From Ceratotherium simum simum (lineage: Eukaryota; Chordata; Mammalia; Perissodactyla; Rhinocerotidae): a stretch of DNA of 64,000 nucleotides. The DNA lies in NCBI RefSeq assembly GCF_000283155.1, contig NW_004454165.1:43797259-43861258 (forward strand). The letters are read 5' to 3'. Under the pieces are notes generated by a model. The model made no database searches. It saw only the letters and a program-made list of their open reading frames with translations, and had not been told where the DNA came from. This document shows positions 28,401 through 40,400 of this stretch, in pieces; within the stretch, counting starts at the first letter, position 1, and the number at the start of each line of letters is the position of its first letter. A program made the position numbers and the translations under genes.

Positions 28401-31400
28401 CCCGAACACAGCGAGGAGAGAATGGAAGGAACAATGCTGTTAACCGTGACACGATTTTTTCAAAGATCACTAAAGACGAGGAATGAGCCGACACTGCACT
28501 TGTCCCTGACCAGGGCTGGGGCGTTTGTGTGCAGTCTGTGACCAGGGCACGAGCATTTAGAAGTGACCAGCCGTGGTCTTGAGGACTGGAAGCCTCTCAG
28601 TGCCCACAGATCTGCCAAGACAACAAGCAAGCAAGGCAGACTTGTTCTGCCATGAACAGAAATAACCCAGAACAAAAGCAGCCCTGCCGACACACTGGGG
28701 CCCTGAGGGGCGGGTCAGCTGTCCCAGGTGGGGACACGCTAGCTCCCCTCTCCTCCCCGAGGCTGCGAGGGCTCCTGCTCTCTGGGAGGCAGCAGGGGGA
28801 CTCCGTCACACAGACCCCCGGAACCCAGCAGGGGTTCATCCCGGGTCTCAGCGGCTTCGTCTGTGAGGCTGCAGCTCCTGTTCCCGCCTCCAAGAGCTCT
28901 GGGGGACTTGTCACACCCACAACCGCGACACACAGCAGTTATCACTGTGCTCACAAGTCACATGGGCATGGCGACCGGCCGAGCGCCCAGCCGGGCTTAG
29001 GGCACCCAGGCCTCCTCCCAGGACTGGCAGAGACAAGCTTCTAATGACCCTCAGGAGGCCCAGCTGAGGTGGGGCAGGAAAAGGGCTGCCTCAGTTTCCA
29101 AAGGAGGGGCATGTGCCAACATCAGAGAAGCAGAGGGGGTGTGGGCAGGATGGTGGATCCTTCCAGACCCTTCTGAGAAGAAACAAGCCAGCACCTGCCC
29201 CATCTTCTCTCTGCGTGGAGCCCCCTCCTCCACGGCCCCCCACTCTCCAAGGACGGCGCCGACTACCCGCAGGGGGAGGACGACCCACGAGGCTCAGGGC
29301 TCTTGTCAGTCTGCACAGAGCGTTCCTGAGGATGGCCCAGGGTGGGGGCTCCTCGACAATGAGGGAACAGCCTTGGAGACGCAGCCCGCGTGAGAGCAGC
29401 CTGCCGAGTGGGCGGGGCTGCATTTTAGCCCCAGCACAGCCCCTTGGGCAAACGTCCCTGTACAGTGCACAAGCCGGACAACCGCGCTTGGCCCACCGGG
29501 CGGCTGGGAGGGACCTGGAGGCTGGAGAGGCACAGACCTACCCGGTGCAGGGGGAGCAGCCGGCGGCCGTGTCCGAGGCCGCCCTGCAGCACAGCCAGTG
29601 GCCGTTGAGGTAGGCGGAGGGGTGGTAGACAGTGAGGCGCTTCTGGTTGCACTGGCTCACTTTGGTGAGGATGTCAATCCAGGCCTTGGCCTCCACGCAG
29701 TTGTTGGCCTGGATGTACAGGGCTCGCTCAGGCTGGATGACCTGGAACATCTAGGGGACAGAGAACGGGCTCAGGGGCTGCGCAGCAGATCTGCTGAGCC
29801 ACCAGGGTCACCAGGAGGCCACGAGCCCAGGGGCCGAGGTGGGAGGGCCCGGAGCTGACCCAGAGGCACGGACGAGCCCAGGGGCCGAGGTGGGAGGGCC
29901 CGGAGCTGACCCAGAGGCGCGGACGAGCCCAGGGGCCGAGGTGGGCACAAAGGGCTTTCTGCTGCCCTTGAACCTGACAGAGCCAGAAGCCACAGCACCC
30001 CCCAGGGGCCCCAGGAGCAGCAGGGCCCATGGGCACTGAGGCCAGTGTGACTCCACTGGGACACCCTGGTCAACCTGGCCACGGTACTTCCTTTCCTGGG
30101 GCCTCGGGGGTCCCCACTCGAAAAGCAAGGCAGTAGCATGGCTCGCCTGCCCCCCGAGGCCATGACATCAACGGGGCTGGTCTCTCTGGGCGGCCTTGTT
30201 TTTTAAGCTGGGACAGGCTTTCCTGCAGGTGTGTCCGAGCTCACCCTGACCACCCTCCTGTCCTCGCCCCAGACTTGCCGGGGCCTTTGCATGTGCTGCT
30301 GTCTCCATCTGAAAGGCTCCCCCTCCCCCACCTGACCGCCCTGGGGACTCCTCCTTCCAGACAGGCATTACTTCCTCCCCAAGGCTTCTTGGAGCCTCCG
30401 CTGCCTTTCCTATGTATTATTCATTCAACACACAGTCCTCAGTACCAGGCGCTGTTCCACGTTCCGGAGACACACGAGCCCAAACAGTTTCAACCCTCCT
30501 GAGCTTCCAGCAAACAAGAAAGACAAATGTGAACGCAAAGTGCAGGGGGTATGTGAGGGTCAAGGCTCAAAGGGAGGGTCAGGAAAGGACCCTTTAAATA
30601 AATTACCCACCTGGTGAGATTAGGATGATTAAGAGTTAGTTAAGTTGAATAGGGAAAGCAGGAGACGGAAAGTGTCCCAGGCAACAGGGACAGTAGGTAC
30701 AAAGGTCCTGGGGCAGAAGGACAGTAGGTACAAAGGTCCTCGGGCACAAGGACAATCGGTACCAAGGTCCTGGGGGCAGAAGGACAGTAGGTGTGAAGGT
30801 CCTGGGGAAGCAGGGACAGTAGGTACAAAGGTCCTGAGGCCAGGGAGGGTCAAGTGCTCCCAGTAGGAGCAGGCCAGGCTGTACTCAGAAGACGGGGGCG
30901 GGTGACTAAGTGGAGGTGGGGAGCCAGAGCCCTGAAGGCCCTCACGCTGGACTCGTCAGAGGGACGAGGGGAGGCCAGGAGTCAGGACATTAAAGACAAC
31001 GGTGGCCTCTTCCAAGGGATGGTGTACGTGCTCCGAGTGGAGGAGCAGGTGTCGAGGGATTCGGGGAGCGAGTTGTGGGTCTGGGCTCCTGAGGAACACT
31101 CAGGCTCGTGTCCAGAGCCCACAGGCCACCCGCCTTGCCCGCACACGACTTTCGCAAAGCCTCAGAGGCACCATCTGCATGTGGTTGCGATCCCCAGCGG
31201 AGCGCAAGCCTCTGGACGGGGATTCCTGTCCTGCGCATCCTTGCAGGCTGGCCCCCCGACAGGGCTGGCACACTGAGGCCTTCCAAAACGTCTCCCAAAG
31301 GGAACGGGACGTTAGCCTGGTAGTTAGGACCAGGGGCAGCGGCTCTGAGGAAGGCAGCAGGAAAGACAGGCCGGTGCATAAATGACGCTAGGGTCGGAGT

Positions 31401-34400
31401 TATTTTAAAACTAAATTAAGGTCCTGGCAGAACGAGACAGGTCAGCTGCTTCCAGGACGTTTTCCACACTCGTGTCCTTCCATGGATGTCTGGAACGCCG
31501 CCAGCCAAGGGCACGGTGATCCCGGTCCCCATCCTGGGGACGGCCGTGGTGGGGCACAGACATGCGAGGCTACAGGACGCTGCCCACAAAGGAGGCGGGC
31601 AGTCGGCTCCCGGAGCAGGTGTGACAGTGCTAATGTCCCTGGGTCCGGGAAGAACACTCCCATCTGCCATGGGCTGTCTGCTGGCCCAAGAAATGGCCCC
31701 AAATAGTGCTGGGGGGACGAGTCAAGCGGACAGAGCAGGGCCAGCGGCACTGCTGTCAGGGGCCGTCCAGCTGTGGAGCAGCCTCTTCGTCGTCCGGCCA
31801 ATGCCACCCACTGCAGGCTGGGGGCTGATCTCAGGCCCAGACAGAGACGTGAGTGCAGCGCGACCCAGAGACCCTGGGCCCAGACCAGCCCCAGAGAGTC
31901 CCCCACAGACCCAGAGCGTCCCCCAGACCCAGAGCATCCCCCCGCAGACCTGCAGCGTCCCCACCAGACCCAGTGCCCCCCAGCCGCAGAGCAGCACCCC
32001 CAGCCCCAGAGCAGCCCCCACAGCCCCACAGCATCCCCCCAGGCCCAGAGTGTCCCCCCAGACCCACAGTGTCCCCTGCAGACCCATAGCATCCCCCCCA
32101 GACCCACAGCGCCCCCCAGCATTCCCCTCAGACCCAGAGCACGCCCCCAGACCCAGAGTGTCTCCCACAGCATCCCCTGCAGACCCAGAGCACCCCCCAG
32201 ACCCAGAGCATTCCCCACAGCATCTCCCGCAGACCCAGAGCGGCTTTAGGCACCTACTGAATACCAGCCATCGAGCTCTGCCCGTGAGTGAGAGAGGCAG
32301 ACACACAGGGCAGGAGGGAGAGCGGCGGGTGAGGAAATGCTGCTCAATGCAGGGAGGCCACAGTGCACAAGGGCCGTAGTAAGAGGAAACCAGCCGTCCT
32401 CCCAGGCGAGCGGTCACTGGGAACCGCTCCTTGCGTCCGAAGAAGCTGCTCCAAGGTCTACCCCTGCGCCCCCAGTGTGTCCGCGTGGCCAGGGAGGCGC
32501 CGGTGGGGGACGATACAGACAGTGAAGCACATGACTGGGGATGCTGGGAGGGGGCACTGGGCCTGGGGCCACTCTGGCCCGCGGCTGGACCGTCGGGGCC
32601 TGCGCTCCCACCACATGAGTTCCTGCCACTTCACAGAGTCTACTGCCGCATCCAGAGACGAGGTCAGAGCTGGACCTTGTCCTCAGGATGGTGATGGGGA
32701 GGAAGAGAGTCCGGACACGGCACAAACCGTGGAGCCCACCCCGCAGTTCTCAGTGACCTCGGGAGGGCAAGGACGTCCAGAGTCTGGAAGGTGCGGCCGC
32801 TGAGGGCACAGACATCACCGGCTGAGCCGGCTGTTTCCCCAGACGGCTGCTGTTCTCAGGAGCACAGGAGGAAATCTGTCTGAAGTTTAAGAAGAAAAGC
32901 TGGGGCTGGCCCGGTGGTGTAGTGGCTGGGTTCGCGGGTTCAGATCCCCAGCGTGGACCTACACACTGCTGGTTAAGCCATGGTGTGGCGGTGTCCCACA
33001 TATAAAGTAGAGAAAGGTTGGCACAGGTGTTAGCTCAGGGCCGATCTTCCTCACCAGAAAAAAGAAAAAGCTTAAAAACAGTCATGAGGACACCCCTCTT
33101 CCTCTGTAAGGTAAGGCGTCCTTTTCTGCAATGGATTCCAAATTACGACACTTGGTCGCCCCCGGTGGGGTCCTGCCTGGACCTTCCTGAGTAATAAGAC
33201 GCATTGTCGTAATTCAACACATCGTGAGGGACAAGCCGACCCTTCCCCGAGGACGTGCACTGTGACCTTCCTCTGCACCGAGGACACAGAGGGGCTGCGG
33301 TCTCCGGATGCTGAGGATGGTGGGTTTCGCCGGCTCCTGTCCACCTCAGGAAGGGACTTCCTACCGCCATCGTCATCAGGGAGACCCCGGCCAACGGGGC
33401 CATCGTCCCCTCCACTCCAGCCCTCGCCCAGGAGTACAGATGGGAGGAAGAGCTGCAGAGAAGCACCCCAAAGTGGGGCTGCTGGGGAGAGACCCACTCG
33501 CAACACAGAGAAGACACCACACACGCTCTCCCAAGGGAGGTGAACCGCTGAAGGCAGGAGGCTGGAGAGTCACGTCCCCAGGTCACAGGTCAGGGTTTCT
33601 TTAAAGCTGATGACTGGGGAATAACTTATAGGATTTTCAGTTTTAACTTATTTATTATTTATAGCCCTGCCTTGCTCTGAAAAAGACTGCAGGTGACTTA
33701 CATAAAACACATCTAATGAAATCAGAAATGCAGAAACGGGAACAGATGGGAGGAAACAGGACATGAGTGTGCAGATTTCCAGTTGAAAACAGACAACCCA
33801 GAAAAACCCTTGGAGCAGGCAGGCTCAGCACTGAGGCTGTGGGAGGGGGCCGGGAGCGGACAGGAGGGGGACTGGAGAGGGCAGGAGCGGGCAGGAGGGG
33901 GCGTGGTGCCCACAGCGGGGGAGGGGATGGGCAGCACTATTTCCTCCTTGACGGGGTTATGAGTGCTCGGTGACCAGAACACGAGACCTCGAGCCTGTGC
34001 AGGGCGGCCCCACCGTCTACCACCCGACGGCCCCCACAGTGTCTGGGAAGCGAGCTGAAGGCTGGGTTTTCCTGGGCTGTCTGAGAGGTTAACAGAAGTA
34101 GACCTGGCATGAGGTTCCCACAGCCCATCCTGTGGGCACACAGCAACTACTCCCCATCCACAGCCTCGTCCAAAGTCTGACCTGACGCGACTGAAGACAA
34201 GGGGCAGCCGCTCGCTCACGCTGATCATGTCACAAGGGGGCTCCGCTCACAGGAGACCCCGTCTGTGCTCACACCTGTCGACAGGACTCATGTGCACGCA
34301 TGAGCCTCGGACGGGAGACCTATGCCAGTATCTAACAACCGTGCCAGTTCCCACAGCCAGGTCTGGGGCCACGAGCGTCCCCAGGGACGGCGGCAGGGAG

Positions 34401-37400
34401 GGACTCCAGCCCCTGAGTAAAATGGGGCCCTCGGAGTCCTTACAGTCCTGACAAACAAGTGGCTGAGCCTCCACGGGGAGAAGGGAAAGCTTCCCACAGC
34501 AGAAACCAACACAAAGCGGAGACAGCACGATGGGTCAGAAAACCACGGAAAGCGAGACTATGAGGAGAAGCAGGTGTCGGCACAGTCAGGTGCGTCTCCT
34601 CATATTAACCTCCTTAATCAGTGGTTCCCCGTCTTCCCTGGGAACCACTGATTAACCACGGGCGGGCCTCCTGAGGGGACCACCCGAGGCATGTGTTGCC
34701 TCTGTGGGATTCCCGACAAGATGCATCACCCGGACCCCACGGCCGACCCCAGACACACCCCAATAGAGGGGTGTCCACAAAATCTGGGCTGCGTGCTTCA
34801 AAGATGCCAAGGCTGCAAAACATGGGAAAGGCCGAGGACCATTCCAGATCAAGGAGCCGACAGAGGACTGATGTGTCTGTGACCCTGGATGCGGGCTGGC
34901 CGGGAAAACAGTGCCATAAAGGTTATGGGACATCGGGAAAGCGACACGGACTGTGGGTCAGTCAACTGTGCGCTGGGGCTGGGGGTCCTGACCCCCGTCA
35001 CTGGGGAGTCAGGTAATGCAATGTCCTTGTTTCTAGGAAATACACTGAGGCATTTACACGATACGTGGAGAGAGATAAGGAGGAGAGCGAGGAATACGCC
35101 CAGCAGCTGGGACAAATGCCAATGGCCAGCAACCCCGGGTCCTTATTCTATTCTTGTGAACTTTCTGTAAGTTCAAAACTAGATCGAAGTAAAAAGTGTC
35201 AAAGAAATCCCATAGGTCCCCAAGCCTGTCCCTGGTGTCCTGTCACAGGGGTCCCTGGCATCCCATCTCCTTCCGGCAGGTTCTGCCTGCCCCAGCCAAC
35301 CCGCTGGGAGCACCAGGCCACTTTGCTCTGCAGTTCGGATGCAAAGTCGCGTGGCGCCTCGTGAGCACCCAGGTACCGTGAGCCCGAGGAGAGAAGCTGG
35401 GTGGCAGGACGTCGGGGAGATGAGAGTACAGAGGACGGGGGGAGCCCGGCACTCACGTTCTTCATCTTGAAGGACTCCTCCTCCAGCTGCTCCACCGCCA
35501 GGATGTTCTCGATGGGAATGCTGCAGAGCGGCTGGTCTCCTGCACAGAGACGGGTTGTGAGCGGCCCCCAAGGCCCCTGTGGCTTAGGAGGGGCGTCCTC
35601 TCCCCTCCTCAGGCCAGGCGGTTGAGACACATGGACCGCAGGCACGGGGGACAGCTGTGCGTGCCGAGAACCCTGGGCCTCACTCAGGCGCTCCCGGTGG
35701 GACCCAAGGCCTCGGCGGTAAGGAACTGAAGCCCCTCGTTTCGCATTGTCTCCAGGACCATGTTCTCACATTTTTATGGGGAGAAATCACTTTCTCAACG
35801 TCCACGATCTAGATCTGAGCCATTTCAGACCCAGGAGAATGCGGCCAAACAGCCAAGATCACCACTGCCCACGAGACCCAGTTTACACACCAGCGCCTGG
35901 CGGTGCGCCGCCCACTCCCGCCTCCCACCAGGCCACACAGACAAGCAGACAGGAACCTGACAGGGCCTTGACAAGCTCTGACCCGTGAGAAGGGCGGGCT
36001 CTCCGGTTACCTTTGTTTCTCTGGTAGGTAAATTCGTGGTTTGTCAGGCGGAACCATCTTTTCTTAAAATTCTTCATCCCAAAGCGTTTTCGTCCTTGTG
36101 CCCTCTTAATCATGAACCTGTTGTGAACAGGACATGCTGGTGGGTGACCGTCCCCAGCTCGGGGTTCGTCCCCCTGACCTCCCGCCCGCAGCCCAGAGTC
36201 ACATCTGCAAAATCCAACCACGGCCCACTTCCACGCTTGTCATACTTGACGCAGACGGTGGATTTCCAGCATCTTATAATTTTATTTCTGAGTGAGAGGA
36301 CTAAAAATTCAAAAGCCAAGTGTCTCTACTTTAGAAAGGTTTAGTCCCTGTGCTGGAGTGAACTTGAGACCACAAGTCGGTGCCAACAGTGGGTTCCTCC
36401 AGCAGGGCAACAGCCCCCACCTCCCCTCTGCAAGTGCCGACGAGGACGCTCCCAGAGAGGAGGTGCCGGCACAGCCCCGAGCAGGGCAGGTGCATCTGGA
36501 AGCCGAGGCTGCGACGTGAAGCACCTGCCACCTGGTCGAGCGGCAGGAGTGTCTCCTGACGGAGGCTGTTGGGAGTGAGGAGCTGGTGGGGTGAGACCCT
36601 GAACCCGGGTGAGCGGAGATGCCAGACTGTCCGGAGCCGTGCAGTCTCTCTTCCCCTTTCCCCCAACCGATGGCACCTCTCCACTCTGCACGTCCAGCAG
36701 AGAACAGGCACAGAGAAGCGAGGTAAACAACACGTCTCAGACACGCCCTGGGCGCAGTCTGGGTGCATTTAAGAGCAATGCACGAAGGCCACGTGGCTCC
36801 CAGGTCCCCATGGCCCCAAAAGGTCGGGGCTGCCCTTGACCCGGGAGCCCAGCAGCCACGTGAGCAGGATGCCCCACTTCTCGGCTGAGGCAGCCCCCCG
36901 TCCCTCTCTCTCGGGCCCAGGGCCTTACCCCTCCTTCAGCAGGATGGGCTGCTCCACGCTCTTCGGGTCTCTTCTCCCGGAGGATGAGATCAAATCCAAG
37001 AACTAAAGCCGGAGAGAAACCAGATGGTTAAAAGGGGAACTGCCACGCCTGAATGTGCTCCCTCTTACGTGGAAACGATGCTCAGGATACTGCGTCTCCT
37101 CCTGACACCACAGGAGAGAGGACACTGGGGAGCAGGAGTCAGGACACTGGGTCCCTGTGGGAATCATGGGGGTCCAGCACTGATCTCCACTGCAGCTGAG
37201 AAGCTTCCGTCCCTCCCCGACCTCCCTCGGCCCCTCCAGGGACGGCCTCCCTGCACCCCCAGCTGGTACCTCACTGAGAGGCTGCCAGGCTTTAGATAAC
37301 ACCTGGAGGTCCACCTACATTTTAACAGGTGACCCAGGAAGGCGTCTCATGGGATCTGATACGGCGTGGGGCCCCGTCTGTCTGACCAGCTGTCCTCATC

Positions 37401-40400
37401 TCCCAAGACCCTCCCACTGTGGTTTCGCCAGGGTGGGGCCTCCCTGCCCAATTCCATGTCCACTGCCCATTTGGATCCCTTCCATTAGCTGATCGCTGCC
37501 CCCAGCCCCCTCCCTTCCTTCCCTTCTGGATCACAGGTTTATGATTACTGAGAGATAAACATGTGCAATTGCTTCTAAACAAAAGAAAACACCAAAGCTT
37601 TAAGATCCAGAAGAGTTTCTCCCCAAGCACCGTGCCCCTAATGGGTCTGGTGTGCCAGGGCTCCATGACTCAGATACATTCTGGGGGCGGGGGACCAGGA
37701 GCAGACCACCAGATGGGGCAGAACATGGGAATCTGTGGAACAAACGGGGGCAATAGTCTACGAAGGTATAACGCACAGTCACTTAGAGAGGAAGAATTCA
37801 GACGTAAGTGAAGGATGAGAGCCCCAGACGTTAGAGTCCTTGGGGTGGGGCCACAGGAGTTTAAAGCCATTCTGGGGCTGGGGAGAGTCCTGGCACTGGG
37901 TGTGGGAGGGTCGCACGACGCTGTGAATGGACTGGTGCTCTGAACCGTTTAAAATGATTCATGGTCAGTTTTATGTCATGTGAATTTTAACTCAATTTTT
38001 AAAAAAAGTAACTCTGTTTCTTGGGAACAACATACACTATGGGGGCAGTAAGTCTATGTTAATTGATATCAATACGTACGTTTTTTACTGCATCAGCGTA
38101 TTTCTGCTCATTGAAGAATTCATAGAATGCAGCCATGTAGGATTCTTTAAAACTGGCCTAAAATGAAACACATTGCTTAATGAAAGCCTACTGGTCTCTT
38201 GGTCATGGCCCAAATCTGAAAAATCCAGAGGCAATGATTATGACAAGCCTCAGCTGTGGTTACTAAACAAAGGGAAGTGCTGGGTACGGGGGTCAGCCGT
38301 ACCCTAGAGGTTCACAGGTGTAGCCAACCTGAAGTCATAGGAGCTCGCTGAAACCTTCAGATACGATGAATTCCACTTAAGCTGTGCTTTTAAAAGCTAA
38401 CCATATGGGGGTCCTCGGTGAGTTCTTTGCTACAAACGACTCAACGCCCTTCCCCCTGTGGGTCCCCGGTCTACCATGTTTACATCAGCACCCACCCCGA
38501 TGGTGGTCGCTAGGACGGAGGCTCTTCGGTGAGCCGGCGGGCCGGCTGGAGTGGGGCAAACCCAGGAATGCAGGGAGGGCCTTCGCAGCAATGGTCCTGA
38601 GGCTGCCCAGACCTGCCATAGTTTTCATATTGAGGTCCCTTTACTACCTCTGGATGTGAGAATGAGGTGGGTCTGTGCAGACTTCAGACCCGGAAGATGC
38701 ATGTTCATCTGGGCTTCCAGCCAAGAGACACTGGGGTTGACTGATGGAGAAGAGCAGTCAGAGCCCTGACATGCCTCTATTTTACTCTGATTCAGAGAAG
38801 GCCATGCGTCTGCCCAGAAACGGGGGGCTGCCTGTCTGCAGGGATGGGACCCTGGTTCACTCACAGCCCCACAAAGGACAGAACAAGGAGGGATGGTGGG
38901 CGCATCTGTGGTCGCTGCTCAACCCTCTCTGGACAGGAGGGGACACCTCACTCCGCTTAGACCAGCGGCCCAGGTCACAGACAGCCGTGGGTTCCGACCC
39001 AGGGACACGCCCACCTCGGCCTCCATGTCACTGTCGCTGAGCGTCAGTGCCCGCCGTCCTCAGAAGCGCTCGTCATGAGGCTTGTTCGTGGGCCGTGGGG
39101 CCTGCAGCAGACCCTCGGGCCTCGGCACCAATGTCTGCTCTGAAGTGAGTGACAATGAAGGGCAGACGAAGATTTCCCACCAAAAGGGGTGAAATGAGCA
39201 CGGAGGCAGGGGAAGGAAGGGGCATGCAGCTGGCTGCGTGTGGAGCCCTCCGGTCCTGGGCATGGACGTCCTCACGTGCTCGAGGCCGAGGCCACGCCCA
39301 GCTCACTGGCCATCCATGGCAGCCAAGCGCTGGGAGCCTCGGTCTGCGAATCGCACACGGGAGTGGACACCACGCTACAGGTGACAGGGACGCACCGCAC
39401 TACCATGACTTCCTCTCAAAAAGGAGCTTCACAGCTCAGCTGGGCAAAGAGGCGGTCGCAAGGTGCTGGAAGGTTCTATTTCTTACTGGTTGGTGGGGAT
39501 GCCATGCTGGTTTTATTGTCCTTTATTCTCATAACTGCATTATACACACGCTCTTTGTCTCGTGTTGAAAAGAGGATTAAAATAAAGGACTTACAGACTT
39601 TGACTTGGATAAGCTGCCAAGAGTCTGAATTGTCTTTGAGATGAGGGTCAGCGTCCGGGAAGTTTGCGGGTCCTGTGGGAGACGGGAAAGGGAAATGCAG
39701 GTTTCATTTCAGTTTTATAGAAATGTTGTGATCGAGCCCAGAATCACACAGCAGACATAATGAACAAATCACCTGGAAGCTGCCACAGCACAGCCTGTGA
39801 GTAAACAATAAACACGCACACACTATGGTCTGGAAAGTTCCTCTGGATCCTCGCACCCCACGAGGTCTGGGAGTGGCTAAATATTGGGATCTCAGGCCAC
39901 CCCAGACCCCACACCCAGACCCAGACTCCAGAGCCCAGAACTAGACCAAGACCCCAGACTCAGATCCCAGACCCAGACTCAGACCCCGGGCCCCGGATGC
40001 AGCCCACACCCTAGACTCCAGACTCAGACGCAGACCTCAGGCCCAGATCCAGACCCTAGACCCCAGACCCCAGAATCAGACCCCAGACCTAGACCCAGAC
40101 CCAGAGACCCCAGACCCAGACCCCAACCCCAGACCCAGACCAGAGACCCCAGACCCAGACCCCAGGCCCCAGCATTTCAACAAGGAGCCAGGTGGCTCCT
40201 GCTCGGCAAAGTGTGAGAAGCGCTGTGGGGTTCGGCACTCTGGGCCTGATATGCAAAAAGAGCGCTGTTGAATCAGCAACATCTGGCCCGGTCACCTTCC
40301 TCAGTTCTGAGTCCCAGGGGACCCTGCCTGGCATCTCTCTCACCCTTCAGATGGTTTGGAGGCTTAGTTTAAAACTGCTGGCTGGTTCAGGAGGACTGGC

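Larger units (their letters stand above)
29751..35456 (-). other. RASA3: RASA3 intron between W15 and W16
   Basis: 5.7 kb. Holds a 51-bp triplication, L2 sequence with an embedded minisatellite, a CCCAGAGC array, a forward ERE, a G-rich patch and a perfect hairpin (listed separately). Confidence 0.85.
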
